A stretch of 64,000 bases of DNA from Microbacterium sp. zg-B185 (lineage in GTDB: Bacteria; Actinomycetota; Actinomycetes; Actinomycetales; Microbacteriaceae): the NCBI RefSeq assembly GCF_030246885.1, contig NZ_CP126739.1, positions 496,001-560,000 of the forward strand, given 5' to 3'. Of this stretch, positions 18,303 through 26,565 are shown in pieces (positions within the stretch are counted from its first letter, which is position 1; every line of letters begins with the position of its first letter). The notes under the pieces were generated by a model. That model did no database searches. It saw nothing but the letters and a program-made list of their open reading frames with translations, and was not told where the DNA came from. The translations under genes were made by a program, and so were the position numbers.

Positions 18303-19820
18303 ATGACTTCCGCGCATCTCACCATCGACCCCCACTTCATCGTCGGACCGGTCAATCGCCGCCTGTTCGGCTCCTTCGTGGAGCACCTCGGGCGGTGTGT
18401 GTACGACGGCATCCATGAACCCGGCCATGCGACTGCGGACGAGCACGGCTACCGCGGTGATGTGATCGAGCTGGTCCGCGAGCTGGGTGTGTCCACGATC
18501 CGCTACCCCGGGGGCAATTTCGTGTCGGGCTATCGATGGGAGGACGGCGTGGGACCGCGCGAGCAGCGTCCGCGACGCCTCGACCTGGCGTGGCATTCGA
18601 CCGAGACCAATCAGGTGGGCCTCGATGAATTCGCGGTGTGGGCGAAGAAGGTCGGCAGCGAGCTGATGTACGCCGTCAACCTCGGCACTCGCGGAGTGCA
18701 GGACGCACTGGATGTCCTGGAATACGCCAACATCCGTTCCGGGACCGCACTGTCGGATCAGCGCGTCGCCAACGGCACCGCGGAACCGCACAACGTCCGG
18801 ATGTGGTGCCTCGGAAACGAGATGGACGGCCCGTGGCAACTCGGGCATGGCACGGCACGCGACTATGCCGAACTCGCGTCGAAGACGGCTCGTGCGATGC
18901 GCCAGGTCGATCCCGATCTGGAACTCGTCGTGTGCGGAAGCTCGGGCGCTCAGATGCCCACGTTCGGCACGTGGGAGCGCGTCGTCTTGGAAGAGACCTA
19001 TGACGACATCGACTTCATCTCGTGTCACGCCTATTACGAGCCGAAGGAGGGGGACTACGGCAGCTTCCTGGCGTCGGCGGTGAACATGGATCGGTTCATC
19101 GACTCCGTCGTCGCCACAGCCGATCACGTCAAGGCGGTGCGCGGCAGCGACAAGTCGATCAACATCTCGTTCGACGAGTGGAACGTCTGGTACCAGTCGC
19201 GGTACAACGACGTTGACCGGATCACCTCGGTCGATGAATGGCCGGTCGCCCCGCGACTGCTGGAGGATTCGTACTCCGTGGTGGATGCTGTCGTGTCCGG
19301 CAACCTGCTCATCTCTCTGATCCGCCACTCCGACCGAGTCACCGCTGCGAGCCTCGCCCAGCTGGTGAACGTCATCGCACCGATCATGACCGAGCCCGGC
19401 GGGCCGGCATGGCGGCAGACCACGTTCTTCCCGTTCGCGGTGACATCGCGGCTTGCGCGCGGAGTGAGCCTGGAACTGAAGCTGGACTGCCCGACGTACG
19501 ACACGGCCAGCTATGGTCATGTCCCCGTGGTGGACGCTGTGGCCACTTTCGACGAAGAGGGCGGCGAGACGTCTGTCTTTCTTGTGAACCGCAGCATGGA
19601 CGAGCACGTCGCGATCGACATCGACGTTCGGATGCTCGGAGAGGTCGCTCTCGGTGAGCTGCGGTCGCTGCACGACGAGGACATGCACGCGGCCAACACG
19701 CTCCAGGACCCGGACCGCGTGCGGCTGCGCGGCAACGACACGGCACGTCTGCGGGACGGGACGGTCGCTCTGTCCCTCCCTCCGGTGTCATGGACCGCGC
19801 TCACCCTGGTCACGCCATGA
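18303..19820 (+). CDS. Alpha-L-arabinofuranosidase, GH51
   Basis: Intracellular glycosidase (505 residues, no signal peptide) that releases non-reducing arabinofuranosyl groups from imported oligosaccharides. The (beta/alpha)8 domain shows the GH51 catalytic pair: acid/base E173 in MWCLGNEMDGP and nucleophile E292 in ISFDEWNVWY. A C-terminal beta domain follows from about residue 410. GAGGA precedes the ATG. The stop overlaps the next start (ATGA). Length and motifs match AbfA-type enzymes, so the class is secure; the true glycoside imported by this system is not known. Confidence 0.93.
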   Translation: MTSAHLTIDPHFIVGPVNRRLFGSFVEHLGRCVYDGIHEPGHATADEHGYRGDVIELVRELGVSTIRYPGGNFVSGYRWEDGVGPREQRPRRLDLAWHSTETNQVGLDEFAVWAKKVGSELMYAVNLGTRGVQDALDVLEYANIRSGTALSDQRVANGTAEPHNVRMWCLGNEMDGPWQLGHGTARDYAELASKTARAMRQVDPDLELVVCGSSGAQMPTFGTWERVVLEETYDDIDFISCHAYYEPKEGDYGSFLASAVNMDRFIDSVVATADHVKAVRGSDKSINISFDEWNVWYQSRYNDVDRITSVDEWPVAPRLLEDSYSVVDAVVSGNLLISLIRHSDRVTAASLAQLVNVIAPIMTEPGGPAWRQTTFFPFAVTSRLARGVSLELKLDCPTYDTASYGHVPVVDAVATFDEEGGETSVFLVNRSMDEHVAIDIDVRMLGEVALGELRSLHDEDMHAANTLQDPDRVRLRGNDTARLRDGTVALSLPPVSWTALTLVTP

Positions 19821-20773
19821 CCCACGACTACTCGTTCAGCGCGAACTGGCCGATCGCCGCGGCCATGCTGCCCTTCGCTGCCAGCCACGATGCCGGCGCC
19901 GACGTGTGGCTCGACCAATTGGCGCAGGTCGCCTTCGAGGGGCTCGACTGCGTCGACATCACCGACAGCTGGGTCCGCCCCGGAGACCTCGACCAGGCCG
20001 CGTTGACCGAACTGGGCGCGGCGATCGCTCAGGTCGGGCTTCGCGCGGTGGCCATCTCCGCGATACGGCGCAGCGTGATCGACCCCGTCGACGGCACGGC
20101 GAATCTCGCCTACAGCCACCGCACGCTCGACGCGGCGGCCGCGCTCGGCGTGCCTGTCGTCAGCTTCGGACTGCATCGACCCCTTCTCCCCGACCAGAAG
20201 AAGGTCCAGTGGTTCTGGACCGAGCCCGGCGCCGCCGATGATCAGGATGCCGCCACGTGGGCGCTGGCGACCGCCCGCCTGCGTGAACTGGGCGAGCACG
20301 CCGCGATCCTCGGTATCGACGTGTCGCTGGAGATGTACGAGGACACGCTCATCGGAACGGTCGACGGTGCGCTGCGCCTCGTGGAATCCGTCGGCCTCGA
20401 CAACGTGGGCCTGAACCCGGATCTGGGAAACATGTACCGACTGCATCGGGATGTCGAGGATTTCCTGGAAGCGAGCGCCCGGTGCGCGCCGGTTGCCAAC
20501 TACTGGCATGTGAAGAGCTATTCGCGCGACGAGGATCGCCGCCGAGGGTTCATCACCGCGGTCCCGGCGCCGATGGAATACGGCTCGCTGGACTACCGAT
20601 CCGCGATCACGACCGCGATCTCACTGGGGTTCGCCGCTCCGTTCTGCGTGGAGCACTACGGAGGAGATGGACTTTCGGTGGCCGCCCGCAACGCGGAGTA
20701 CGTGCGACGCATGATCGCGGTCTCGCTCGGCGAGGCCACCGCCGCGGTGCGCGAGGGGAGCGTGACCCGATGA
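19817..20773 (+). CDS. Xylose isomerase-like TIM-barrel protein (sugar phosphate isomerase/epimerase family)
   Basis: A 318-residue protein of the AP endonuclease 2/xylose isomerase-like barrel superfamily, which includes sugar isomerases, epimerases and some acid-sugar decarboxylases. The four canonical metal ligands are visible at strand ends: E172 (SLEMYEDT), D202 (NPDLGNMY), H231 (WHVKSYSR) and E279 (CVEHYGGDG). The ATG at 19817 overlaps the GH51 stop, and the stop overlaps the next start. From context it could isomerise or decarboxylate an intermediate on the way to erythrulose. The exact reaction cannot be assigned. Confidence 0.82.
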   Translation: MTHDYSFSANWPIAAAMLPFAASHDAGADVWLDQLAQVAFEGLDCVDITDSWVRPGDLDQAALTELGAAIAQVGLRAVAISAIRRSVIDPVDGTANLAYSHRTLDAAAALGVPVVSFGLHRPLLPDQKKVQWFWTEPGAADDQDAATWALATARLRELGEHAAILGIDVSLEMYEDTLIGTVDGALRLVESVGLDNVGLNPDLGNMYRLHRDVEDFLEASARCAPVANYWHVKSYSRDEDRRRGFITAVPAPMEYGSLDYRSAITTAISLGFAAPFCVEHYGGDGLSVAARNAEYVRRMIAVSLGEATAAVREGSVTR

Positions 20774-21654
20774 CCAACGTGACCGTGATCGGACTGGGTG
20801 CCATGGGGCTGCCCATGGCGCTGCACCTCGGGCGGTCGTTCGCCGTTACGGTGTACGACATCGACCCCGTAGCCGTGGATGCCGCAACACGGGGCGGCGC
20901 GACCCCGGCCGGAACGCTCAGCGACGCGGGCAGCGGGGCCGATGTCGTCGTGCTCGTCGTCCGCGACGCCGGTCAGCTCGAGGAGGCTCTCTTCGGCCCG
21001 GACGCTCTCTCGCCGTCGCTCGCGGAGGGCGCCGTCGTGGTGATCACATCGACCGTCGGCGAACAGGCCCTGCTCAGCTCCGCTGCGCGGTTGGCGGAGC
21101 GCGACGTTCTCTGCGTGGACGCCGCACTCTCGGGTGGGCCCGTGCGCGCCGGGACGGGGGACCTGCTGGTCATGGTGGGCGGATCGCCGGAGGCGCGCGC
21201 CGCCGCCCACGACGTGCTCGATGCGCTCGCCTCGACGCTGTGCCTCGTCGGCGACCGGGTGGGGCAGGGACAGCAGCTCAAGGTTGTCAACCAGCTGCTG
21301 TGCGGCATCCATACTGCGGCGGCGGCGGAGGCCCTCACGCTCGCGCACAGCTTCGGTCTCGATTTGGACATGGTCATCGACGTTCTCGGCGCGGGTGCGG
21401 CGGCGTCGTTCATGCTGGCCGACCGTGGTCCGCGAATCGCACAGCGAATCCGCGGAGAGGAACCCCCACTTCGATCCCGCCTCGATGTCATCGGCAAGGA
21501 CATGGGAATCGTGGGAGACGCGACCCGGGCGCACAAGGTCGGTGCGCCGGTTGCCGGCGCTGCCGAGCAGCTGTACCGCGTCGGCGAGGCGGCCGGCCTT
21601 GCGGCCGAGGACGACTCGATCATCGCGACGATCCTGGCCGGAGTCAGAGGATGA
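20770..21654 (+). CDS. NAD(P)-dependent beta-hydroxyacid dehydrogenase family oxidoreductase (6PGDH-like)
   Basis: A 294-residue oxidoreductase with N-terminal Rossmann motif VIGLGAMGLPMA, substrate-binding signature SGGPVRAGTGDLLVMVGG (121-138) and the catalytic lysine region LKVVNQLL (K171, N174). Relatives oxidise 2- or 3-hydroxy acids such as tartronate semialdehyde, L-threonate or 3-hydroxyisobutyrate. ATGA overlaps couple it to both neighbours. Next to an erythrulose-type kinase and isomerase, an acid-sugar substrate (tetronate or branched apionate type) is a reasonable hypothesis but unproven. Confidence 0.85.
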   Translation: MTNVTVIGLGAMGLPMALHLGRSFAVTVYDIDPVAVDAATRGGATPAGTLSDAGSGADVVVLVVRDAGQLEEALFGPDALSPSLAEGAVVVITSTVGEQALLSSAARLAERDVLCVDAALSGGPVRAGTGDLLVMVGGSPEARAAAHDVLDALASTLCLVGDRVGQGQQLKVVNQLLCGIHTAAAAEALTLAHSFGLDLDMVIDVLGAGAAASFMLADRGPRIAQRIRGEEPPLRSRLDVIGKDMGIVGDATRAHKVGAPVAGAAEQLYRVGEAAGLAAEDDSIIATILAGVRG

Positions 21655-23357
21655 CGGTCATCTTCAACGATCCCGCGTCGTTTGCGGACGATCAGCTCGA
21701 GGGTTTCGCCGAACTGTACGCCGACCGCCTGCGGATGGTCCCAGGCGGTGTCGTCGGGCACCGTGAAGGGCCACCGCGCGTCGCGGTCGTGATCGGCGGC
21801 GGCTCGGGTCACTATCCCGCGTTCGCGGGTCTGGTGGGGACCGGGTTCGCCGCCGGCGCCGTCGTGGGCAATGTCTTCACCTCTCCCTCCGCCGCTCAGG
21901 TCTACTCCGTGGCGAAGGCGTCGGATCAGGGTCGGGGCGTCATTCTGAGCTTCGGCAACTATGCCGGCGACCTGATGAACTTCGGCATCGCCGCCGATCG
22001 GCTGCGCAGCGAAGGAGTCGACATCCGGATCGTCACCGTCACGGATGACATCGCGTCGTCGCCGACGGCTGCTGGCCGCCGCGGGATCGCGGGCGACTTC
22101 ACGGTCTTCAAGGTGATGGGTGCGGCCGCCGAACAGGGGAGCTCGCTCGATGAGGTCGAGCGACTGGGTCGCCTCGCAAACGACCGGACCCGTTCGTTCG
22201 GCGTCGCGTTCACGGGATGCACGATGCCCGGCGCGACTGCCCCGTTGTTCGCCGTCCCGGATGGCGCGATAAGCCTCGGCCTCGGCATCCATGGTGAGCC
22301 CGGGGTGCGCGACACGCCTCGACTGACGTCGCGGGAGCTGGCGGCCGTCCTCGTCGACGGGGTTCTCTCCGAGCGCCCGTCCGCGGGTTCAGCCCGCGTC
22401 GCGGTCATCGTCAACGGACTCGGCTCGACCAAGCACGAAGAGCTCTTCATCCTCTGGCGGGACGTCGCGGAGCTGCTTCGCCGGCATGCGCTCACCCCCG
22501 TCGGGGCCGAGGTCGGCGAACTGGTCACGAGCCTGGACATGGGCGGATGTTCGCTCACCCTCATGTGGCTCGATGACGAGTTGGAGGCCGCCTGGCAGGC
22601 GGACGCCTACGCGCCCGCCTACCGCAAAGTGGGCGCGGCCACCGCGGGATTGCGCCCGGCCGACATCGGGGCGGTCGCGGACGAGCGTGGCCGCGTTCCC
22701 GAATCGACCGCAGCCGCTCGCGCGCTTGTGCCCGCTCTGCGCGCCGCCGCGGGGTTGGTCAGCCGGGTTCTGCACGACAACGAAGCCGAGCTCGGCCGCA
22801 TCGATGCCGTCGCCGGCGACGGCGACCATGGCCGCGGCATGGTCAAGGGCATCGACGCGGCCGCTGCCGCGCTGACCGCCGTGAACGGCGGCGGTCTGGC
22901 ATGGAACCTTCACCGCGCCGGTCGGGAGTGGGCAGCGCAGGCCGGCGGCACCTCCGGGGTGCTGTGGGGCGCTGGTATCGAGGCCGCCGCAGCGCTGATC
23001 GGGGACGACCGCGAGACGTACGACGCGACGATCGCTCCGGCTGCCGTCGACGCCTTCCTCGCTGCGGTGACCGAACTGGGCGGGGCTCATCCGAACGACA
23101 AGACCATGGTCGACGCGCTGACTCCGTTCGCGGCGACGCTCCGCGAACGGGTCGAGAGCGGCGTGCGCCTCGAGCGGGCGTGGGCGGACGCCGCCGCCGC
23201 CGCAGCCGCAGCAGGTCAGGCGACCGCGGCCATGCGGCCCAGAAAAGGCCGAGCGCGACCACTTGCCGAACGGAGCCTCGGAACGCCGGATGCCGGGGCC
23301 ACATCGTTCGCGCTGATCGCGGCGGCGCTCCGTCCGGTGTTCGCGACGGAGGGATGA
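21651..23357 (+). CDS. Fused DhaK-DhaL ketose kinase (dihydroxyacetone/erythrulose kinase)
   Basis: ATP-dependent kinase of 568 residues. The DhaK domain (about 1-330) has [10 protein letters not shown] and the substrate-binding histidine H214 in GIHGEPG. The DhaL domain (about 375-568) has the Mg-ATP motif [10 protein letters not shown] and the closing [15 protein letters not shown]. Such single-chain kinases phosphorylate dihydroxyacetone and, in mycobacterial threitol and erythritol pathways, D- or L-erythrulose (DerK/LerK). The RpiB-like gene directly downstream favours erythrulose. ATGA overlaps with both neighbours. No glycerol genes are nearby. Confidence 0.88.
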   Translation: MTVIFNDPASFADDQLEGFAELYADRLRMVPGGVVGHREGPPRVAVVIGGGSGHYPAFAGLVGTGFAAGAVVGNVFTSPSAAQVYSVAKASDQGRGVILSFGNYAGDLMNFGIAADRLRSEGVDIRIVTVTDDIASSPTAAGRRGIAGDFTVFKVMGAAAEQGSSLDEVERLGRLANDRTRSFGVAFTGCTMPGATAPLFAVPDGAISLGLGIHGEPGVRDTPRLTSRELAAVLVDGVLSERPSAGSARVAVIVNGLGSTKHEELFILWRDVAELLRRHALTPVGAEVGELVTSLDMGGCSLTLMWLDDELEAAWQADAYAPAYRKVGAATAGLRPADIGAVADERGRVPESTAAARALVPALRAAAGLVSRVLHDNEAELGRIDAVAGDGDHGRGMVKGIDAAAAALTAVNGGGLAWNLHRAGREWAAQAGGTSGVLWGAGIEAAAALIGDDRETYDATIAPAAVDAFLAAVTELGGAHPNDKTMVDALTPFAATLRERVESGVRLERAWADAAAAAAAAGQATAAMRPRKGRARPLAERSLGTPDAGATSFALIAAALRPVFATEG

Positions 23358-23851
23358 ACGTGACGAACATGACCCCGGATGCCGAACCACTGCGCATCGT
23401 CGTCGGCAGCGACGAGGCAGGCTTGGAGTACAAGGAGCTGCTCAGGGCGGACCTCGAGGCGGACCCGCGTGTGGGATCGGTCCTCGACGTCGGAGTGTCC
23501 GGCGCTGAGTCGACCGACTACCCACACGTCGCGGTGCGGGCCGCGCGTCGCGTCGCTGCCGGGGAGGCCGACCGCGCGCTGCTGATCTGCGGCACGGGAC
23601 TGGGTGTTGCCATATCGGCGAACAAAGTGCCGGGAATCCGGGCGGTGACCGCGCATGACTCCTATTCGGTGGAGCGCAGCGTACTGTCGAACGACGCGCA
23701 GGTGCTCTGCCTGGGTCAGCGCGTCATCGGCGCGGAGCTGGCCCGGCGGCTCGTCCGAGAGTGGCTGGGATATCGCTTCGATTCGTCGAGTCCCTCAGCC
23801 CAGAAGGTCGCAGCGATCCGCGGCTATGAGGCATCACCCGACGCAACGTAG
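23354..23851 (+). CDS. RpiB/LacAB-family sugar-phosphate isomerase (erythrulose-4-phosphate isomerase-like)
   Basis: A 165-residue isomerase of the RpiB family with catalytic Cys79 in [17 protein letters not shown] and His101 in [20 protein letters not shown]. The [16 protein letters not shown] segment differs from ribose-5-phosphate isomerase B (usually NDxFSAxxxREHNxAN) and, as I recall, resembles the tetrose-phosphate branch (DerI/EryI), which makes D-erythrose-4-phosphate from D-erythrulose-4-phosphate. It is the last gene of the ATGA-coupled chain. If the assignment holds, the operon feeds the pentose phosphate pathway. Confidence 0.82.
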   Translation: MNVTNMTPDAEPLRIVVGSDEAGLEYKELLRADLEADPRVGSVLDVGVSGAESTDYPHVAVRAARRVAAGEADRALLICGTGLGVAISANKVPGIRAVTAHDSYSVERSVLSNDAQVLCLGQRVIGAELARRLVREWLGYRFDSSSPSAQKVAAIRGYEASPDAT

Positions 23852-23858
23852 GTCGGGT

Positions 23859-24065
23859 TCAGTCCGTCGAGATTCGACGCGTTCGAGCCAGCGACCGGGC
23901 GGCGCCGTTGGGCGTGTAGCAGAGGTCGCGGATGGCACGCCCGACGGCTGCGCGGGAGTCGTCGCTGACTCGCGGGTCGTCGTTGATGACGCGCGAGACG
24001 GTCGAGCGCGATACGCCAGCGGTGGCGGCGACATCGTCGATGGTCGGCGGGGTATCGGAGTTCAT
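23859..24065 (-). pseudogene. Truncated LacI-family regulator, DNA-binding domain only
   Basis: A 68-residue frame with good Shine-Dalgarno (GGAAAGGA) and a complete LacI HTH plus hinge (TIDDVAATAGVSRSTVSRVI, then YTPNGAARSLARTRR). It stops (ISTD) exactly where the effector-binding domain should begin. Only 7 bases separate its stop from the isomerase stop, so the missing ~270 residues were most likely deleted. It could still make a small DNA-binding protein, but LacI proteins normally need the lost domain to dimerise. A 14-bp CG-centred palindrome lies about 105 bases upstream. Confidence 0.78.
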
Positions 24066-24171
24066 GGATGTCCTTTCCGGGAGTGCGCCTGTTCGATACG
24101 TCGAACGGCACGCCGCGCGATCGACAATCCGGCTCGAGCCCACTGTGGATGCGGGTCCGCGGTCGCGTGTC

Positions 24172-24185
24172 ATCGTGCGCACGAT
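24172..24185. promoter_or_regulatory. 14-bp palindrome, candidate LacI-type operator
   Basis: Perfect dyad ATCGTGCGCACGAT with a central CG, the symmetry typical of LacI-family sites. It lies 107 bases upstream of the truncated LacI start. Its sequence differs from the CAACGTTG repeats in front of the importer operon, so it would belong to a different repressor specificity. Confidence 0.45.
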
Positions 24186-24324
24186 ACAAGCAGGGTCTGA
24201 CACCTGTGCACTTCGGCCAGATCTCGCGAGCCGAGGCGGCCGATGTGCACGGCGCGTCGTCGCGGCCGCTGCCCCGCAAACCAAAACGTCGCGATCTACT
24301 CGCTGACCGATCACGCGAAGTGCT

Positions 24325-24378
24325 GCGATGTCAGCGGCACCGGGGCGTGCCCGGTGATTCAGCTTCCACTGACATCGC
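24325..24378. repeat. Nested inverted repeats (10-bp stem enclosing a 6-bp hairpin)
   Basis: GCGATGTCAG (24325-24334) pairs perfectly with CTGACATCGC (24369-24378). Inside, ACCGGG (24339-24344) pairs with CCCGGT (24350-24355) around a 5-base loop. It begins 36 bases after the hydrolase stop on the minus strand and lacks a T-tract, so it may be a 3'-UTR structure or a weak terminator. Confidence 0.5.
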
Positions 24379-24413
24379 TGGCGCCGGCCACCGATCACCC
24401 CGGGGCGACCGTG

Positions 24414-25301
24414 TTACGCGTTGGCGTCGATGAACCGGCTCAGCAGCGGCCCGAACGCATCCCACGGGGAGCCGATGGCGTAGACCGGGGTCAGGTGGTT
24501 CTGCGAGTAGAGCAGGTGCAGTGGGGCGAACGTGCCCTTGCGTGCATGCCACTCCGCGGCGAACTGCGTCGCGTGATCCTGGAACTCCGGCTCATCGAAT
24601 TCGCTGACCGTGCACAGGAGGGGCAGGTCGGTGTCGATAAGGCCGCCCAGAGTGCCCCGCTCCGCCCAGGCGGAAACATCCTCGCCCCAGTAGGCCAGGT
24701 GCATGTCCTTGCGCGTCGCCCGTCCGACGTCGTAGAGGCAGGAGATGATCGCCGCGCCGGCCAGGGCGCGGCCGTGCGGACCGTAGCCGCCGTGGCCGAC
24801 GACGTAGTCGGCGACGTGCATTGCTCCGGCGGACTGGCCGCACAGGAACACCTTGGAGGTGTCCCCGCCGTATTCGCGGATGTGATCGATGACCCAGGTC
24901 ACCGCGGCGGCGACGTCCTCGGCGCCGGACGGGTAGGCGAACTCCGGCGCCAGCCGGTAGTTGATTGCCACCGCCACCCAGCCCTGCTGGACCGCCCACG
25001 AGCCGACGTTCTTGAAGTACGGCGTCTGCTCGGAGTCGTTCGCGCCGCGGACGAAGCCGCCGCCGTGGACGTAGACCACGACGGGACGCTTCACGTCGTC
25101 CCCGGCCGCAGGAGCGTAAACGTCGAGGACGTGGCGCTCGTGCGGGCCGTACGACAGGTCTTTGGTGACGGCGACTGCGTTGTAGATCGCCGGATCGATA
25201 TCGGGTGCGGTCAGGTTGATGGTGCCGGCGACCATCTCGGGGGTCAGATCCAGGCCGAGGGCGACAAGCGCCGCCCGGCGCTCCTTGAACGACTGCGTCA
25301 T
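24414..25301 (-). CDS. Alpha/beta-hydrolase (HSL-like carboxylesterase)
   Basis: A 295-residue alpha/beta-hydrolase of the hormone-sensitive-lipase/esterase type. The oxyanion motif VYVHGGGFVRG is near residues 76-86, the nucleophile elbow is CGQSAGAMH, and the acid and base are likely the Asp in SEFDEPEF and His in SQNHLTP. There is no signal peptide. It is divergent from the LLM oxidoreductase (232-base gap) and may hydrolyse an ester or lactone in the same catabolic context, but no substrate can be named. Confidence 0.87.
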   Translation of the reverse strand: MTQSFKERRAALVALGLDLTPEMVAGTINLTAPDIDPAIYNAVAVTKDLSYGPHERHVLDVYAPAAGDDVKRPVVVYVHGGGFVRGANDSEQTPYFKNVGSWAVQQGWVAVAINYRLAPEFAYPSGAEDVAAAVTWVIDHIREYGGDTSKVFLCGQSAGAMHVADYVVGHGGYGPHGRALAGAAIISCLYDVGRATRKDMHLAYWGEDVSAWAERGTLGGLIDTDLPLLCTVSEFDEPEFQDHATQFAAEWHARKGTFAPLHLLYSQNHLTPVYAIGSPWDAFGPLLSRFIDANA

Positions 25302-25533
25302 GCGGTTCCTAACGGACGAGAGCGAGCACTCCGACCCTAGTTGCGTCCGCGGGACACACTGCCCATCACGCGATCGAGTCGTCGCGCATGCGGATACCGA
25401 CGATTCGGGGTGCCTTCGAAATCAGGATTGTGCGAACAGGCGCGGGCTCCGCAAGACTGGCTCCGGACGATCCCCGCCGGCCGCCGGACTGGCTGGCGTG
25501 GTCGTCGGCAGGAATTCAGAGAGGACGTGGAAA

Positions 25534-26553
25534 GTGGTTGATCTCGACTTCGGGGTGTTCGATTGGCTCGACGTGAATCGCGATCGGAGCATTGCGGACA
25601 CGTACGACGACCGGATCGCCATCGCGCGGAGGGCGGACGAGGGCAGCTTCGTCCGGTTCCACCTCGCCGAACACCACGGCGCGACCCTCGGTCTGGCCGC
25701 GTCGCCCGGTCTGTTCGCAGCCGCACTGGCACGTGAGACGCAGCGGATTCGGCTCGTGCCGACCACGTTCATCGTTCCCCTCTACGATCCGCTGCGGCTC
25801 GTGCAGGAGATCGCAATGATCGACCAGCTCTCCCACGGCCGGCTGGAGCTTGGAATCGGCAAGGGCTCATCGCCGCACGAGAGCGCGATGTACGGGTTCA
25901 CCCCCGCGCAGATGCAGTCCCGCTACGAGACCTTCCTGCCCGCGATTCTGCACGCGCTCAAGACGGGCGTCTTTCTTCCGCCGCACGGCGGCGACCCTGT
26001 CGAGCTCACGCTGACGCCGTCCGGTGACATCCCGGTGTGGTACCCCACGTCCAACCCGGAGTCGATCCGCCGGACGGCGGAGAACGGTCAGAATACGATC
26101 TTCGGCTTCGCGTTCAAGTCCCCCTCCCTGCCCGTGATCCGCGAGCACAGCGACCTGTTCTCCGAGGTGCACTCCGCGACGAGGCCGGGTTCGCCGCTGC
26201 CGCGGTTCGGCGTGCTGCGACACGTGGTGGTCGCGGACACCGACGAGCGGGCGTTCGAGATCGCCGAACGCGCGTTCGTCGACCACTACGACAACTTCAC
26301 CTGGCTGTGGCGCAAGATGGACGCGGAGCAGCCTGCTCAGCCGGACCTTCGCCGACTGGTCGAGGAGCACCTGTTCTTCGTCGGCTCGCCGGCGTCCGTG
26401 GCCGACCAGGTCGCGCACGTCGTCGAGGCGGGCGGAGTGAACTATCTCGCCGGCGCCTTCTCGTGGGGCACGCTGTCGCGCGAGGAGGCGCTGCGGTCGA
26501 TCGATCTGTTCGACACCGAGGTGATCCCGGCGGTGCGCGGACGCCTCAGCTGA
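25534..26553 (+). CDS. LLM-class flavin-dependent oxidoreductase (luciferase-like monooxygenase)
   Basis: A 339-residue bacterial luciferase-like protein that would use reduced FMN or F420. Features: FHLAEHHGATLG, IDQLSHGRLELGIGKGS (the family signature) and a C-terminal VGSPASVADQV segment. The GTG start at 25534 has AGAGAGGA 8 bases upstream and gives MVDLDFGVFDW, a normal family N-terminus. It is convergent with the PucR gene with 12 bases between stops. A second LLM enzyme lies at 52344-53429. Confidence 0.88.
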   Translation: MVDLDFGVFDWLDVNRDRSIADTYDDRIAIARRADEGSFVRFHLAEHHGATLGLAASPGLFAAALARETQRIRLVPTTFIVPLYDPLRLVQEIAMIDQLSHGRLELGIGKGSSPHESAMYGFTPAQMQSRYETFLPAILHALKTGVFLPPHGGDPVELTLTPSGDIPVWYPTSNPESIRRTAENGQNTIFGFAFKSPSLPVIREHSDLFSEVHSATRPGSPLPRFGVLRHVVVADTDERAFEIAERAFVDHYDNFTWLWRKMDAEQPAQPDLRRLVEEHLFFVGSPASVADQVAHVVEAGGVNYLAGAFSWGTLSREEALRSIDLFDTEVIPAVRGRLS

Positions 26554-26565
26554 GGCGACGCGCTG

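Larger units (their letters stand above)
24066..24413. other. 348-base intergenic region with two dyad structures
   Basis: No convincing coding sequence in either strand. It holds the promoter side of the truncated LacI gene, a 14-bp palindrome at 24172-24185, and nested inverted repeats at 24325-24378 just beyond the hydrolase stop. The word ACCGATCAC also occurs twice (near 24306 and 24393). Confidence 0.6.
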
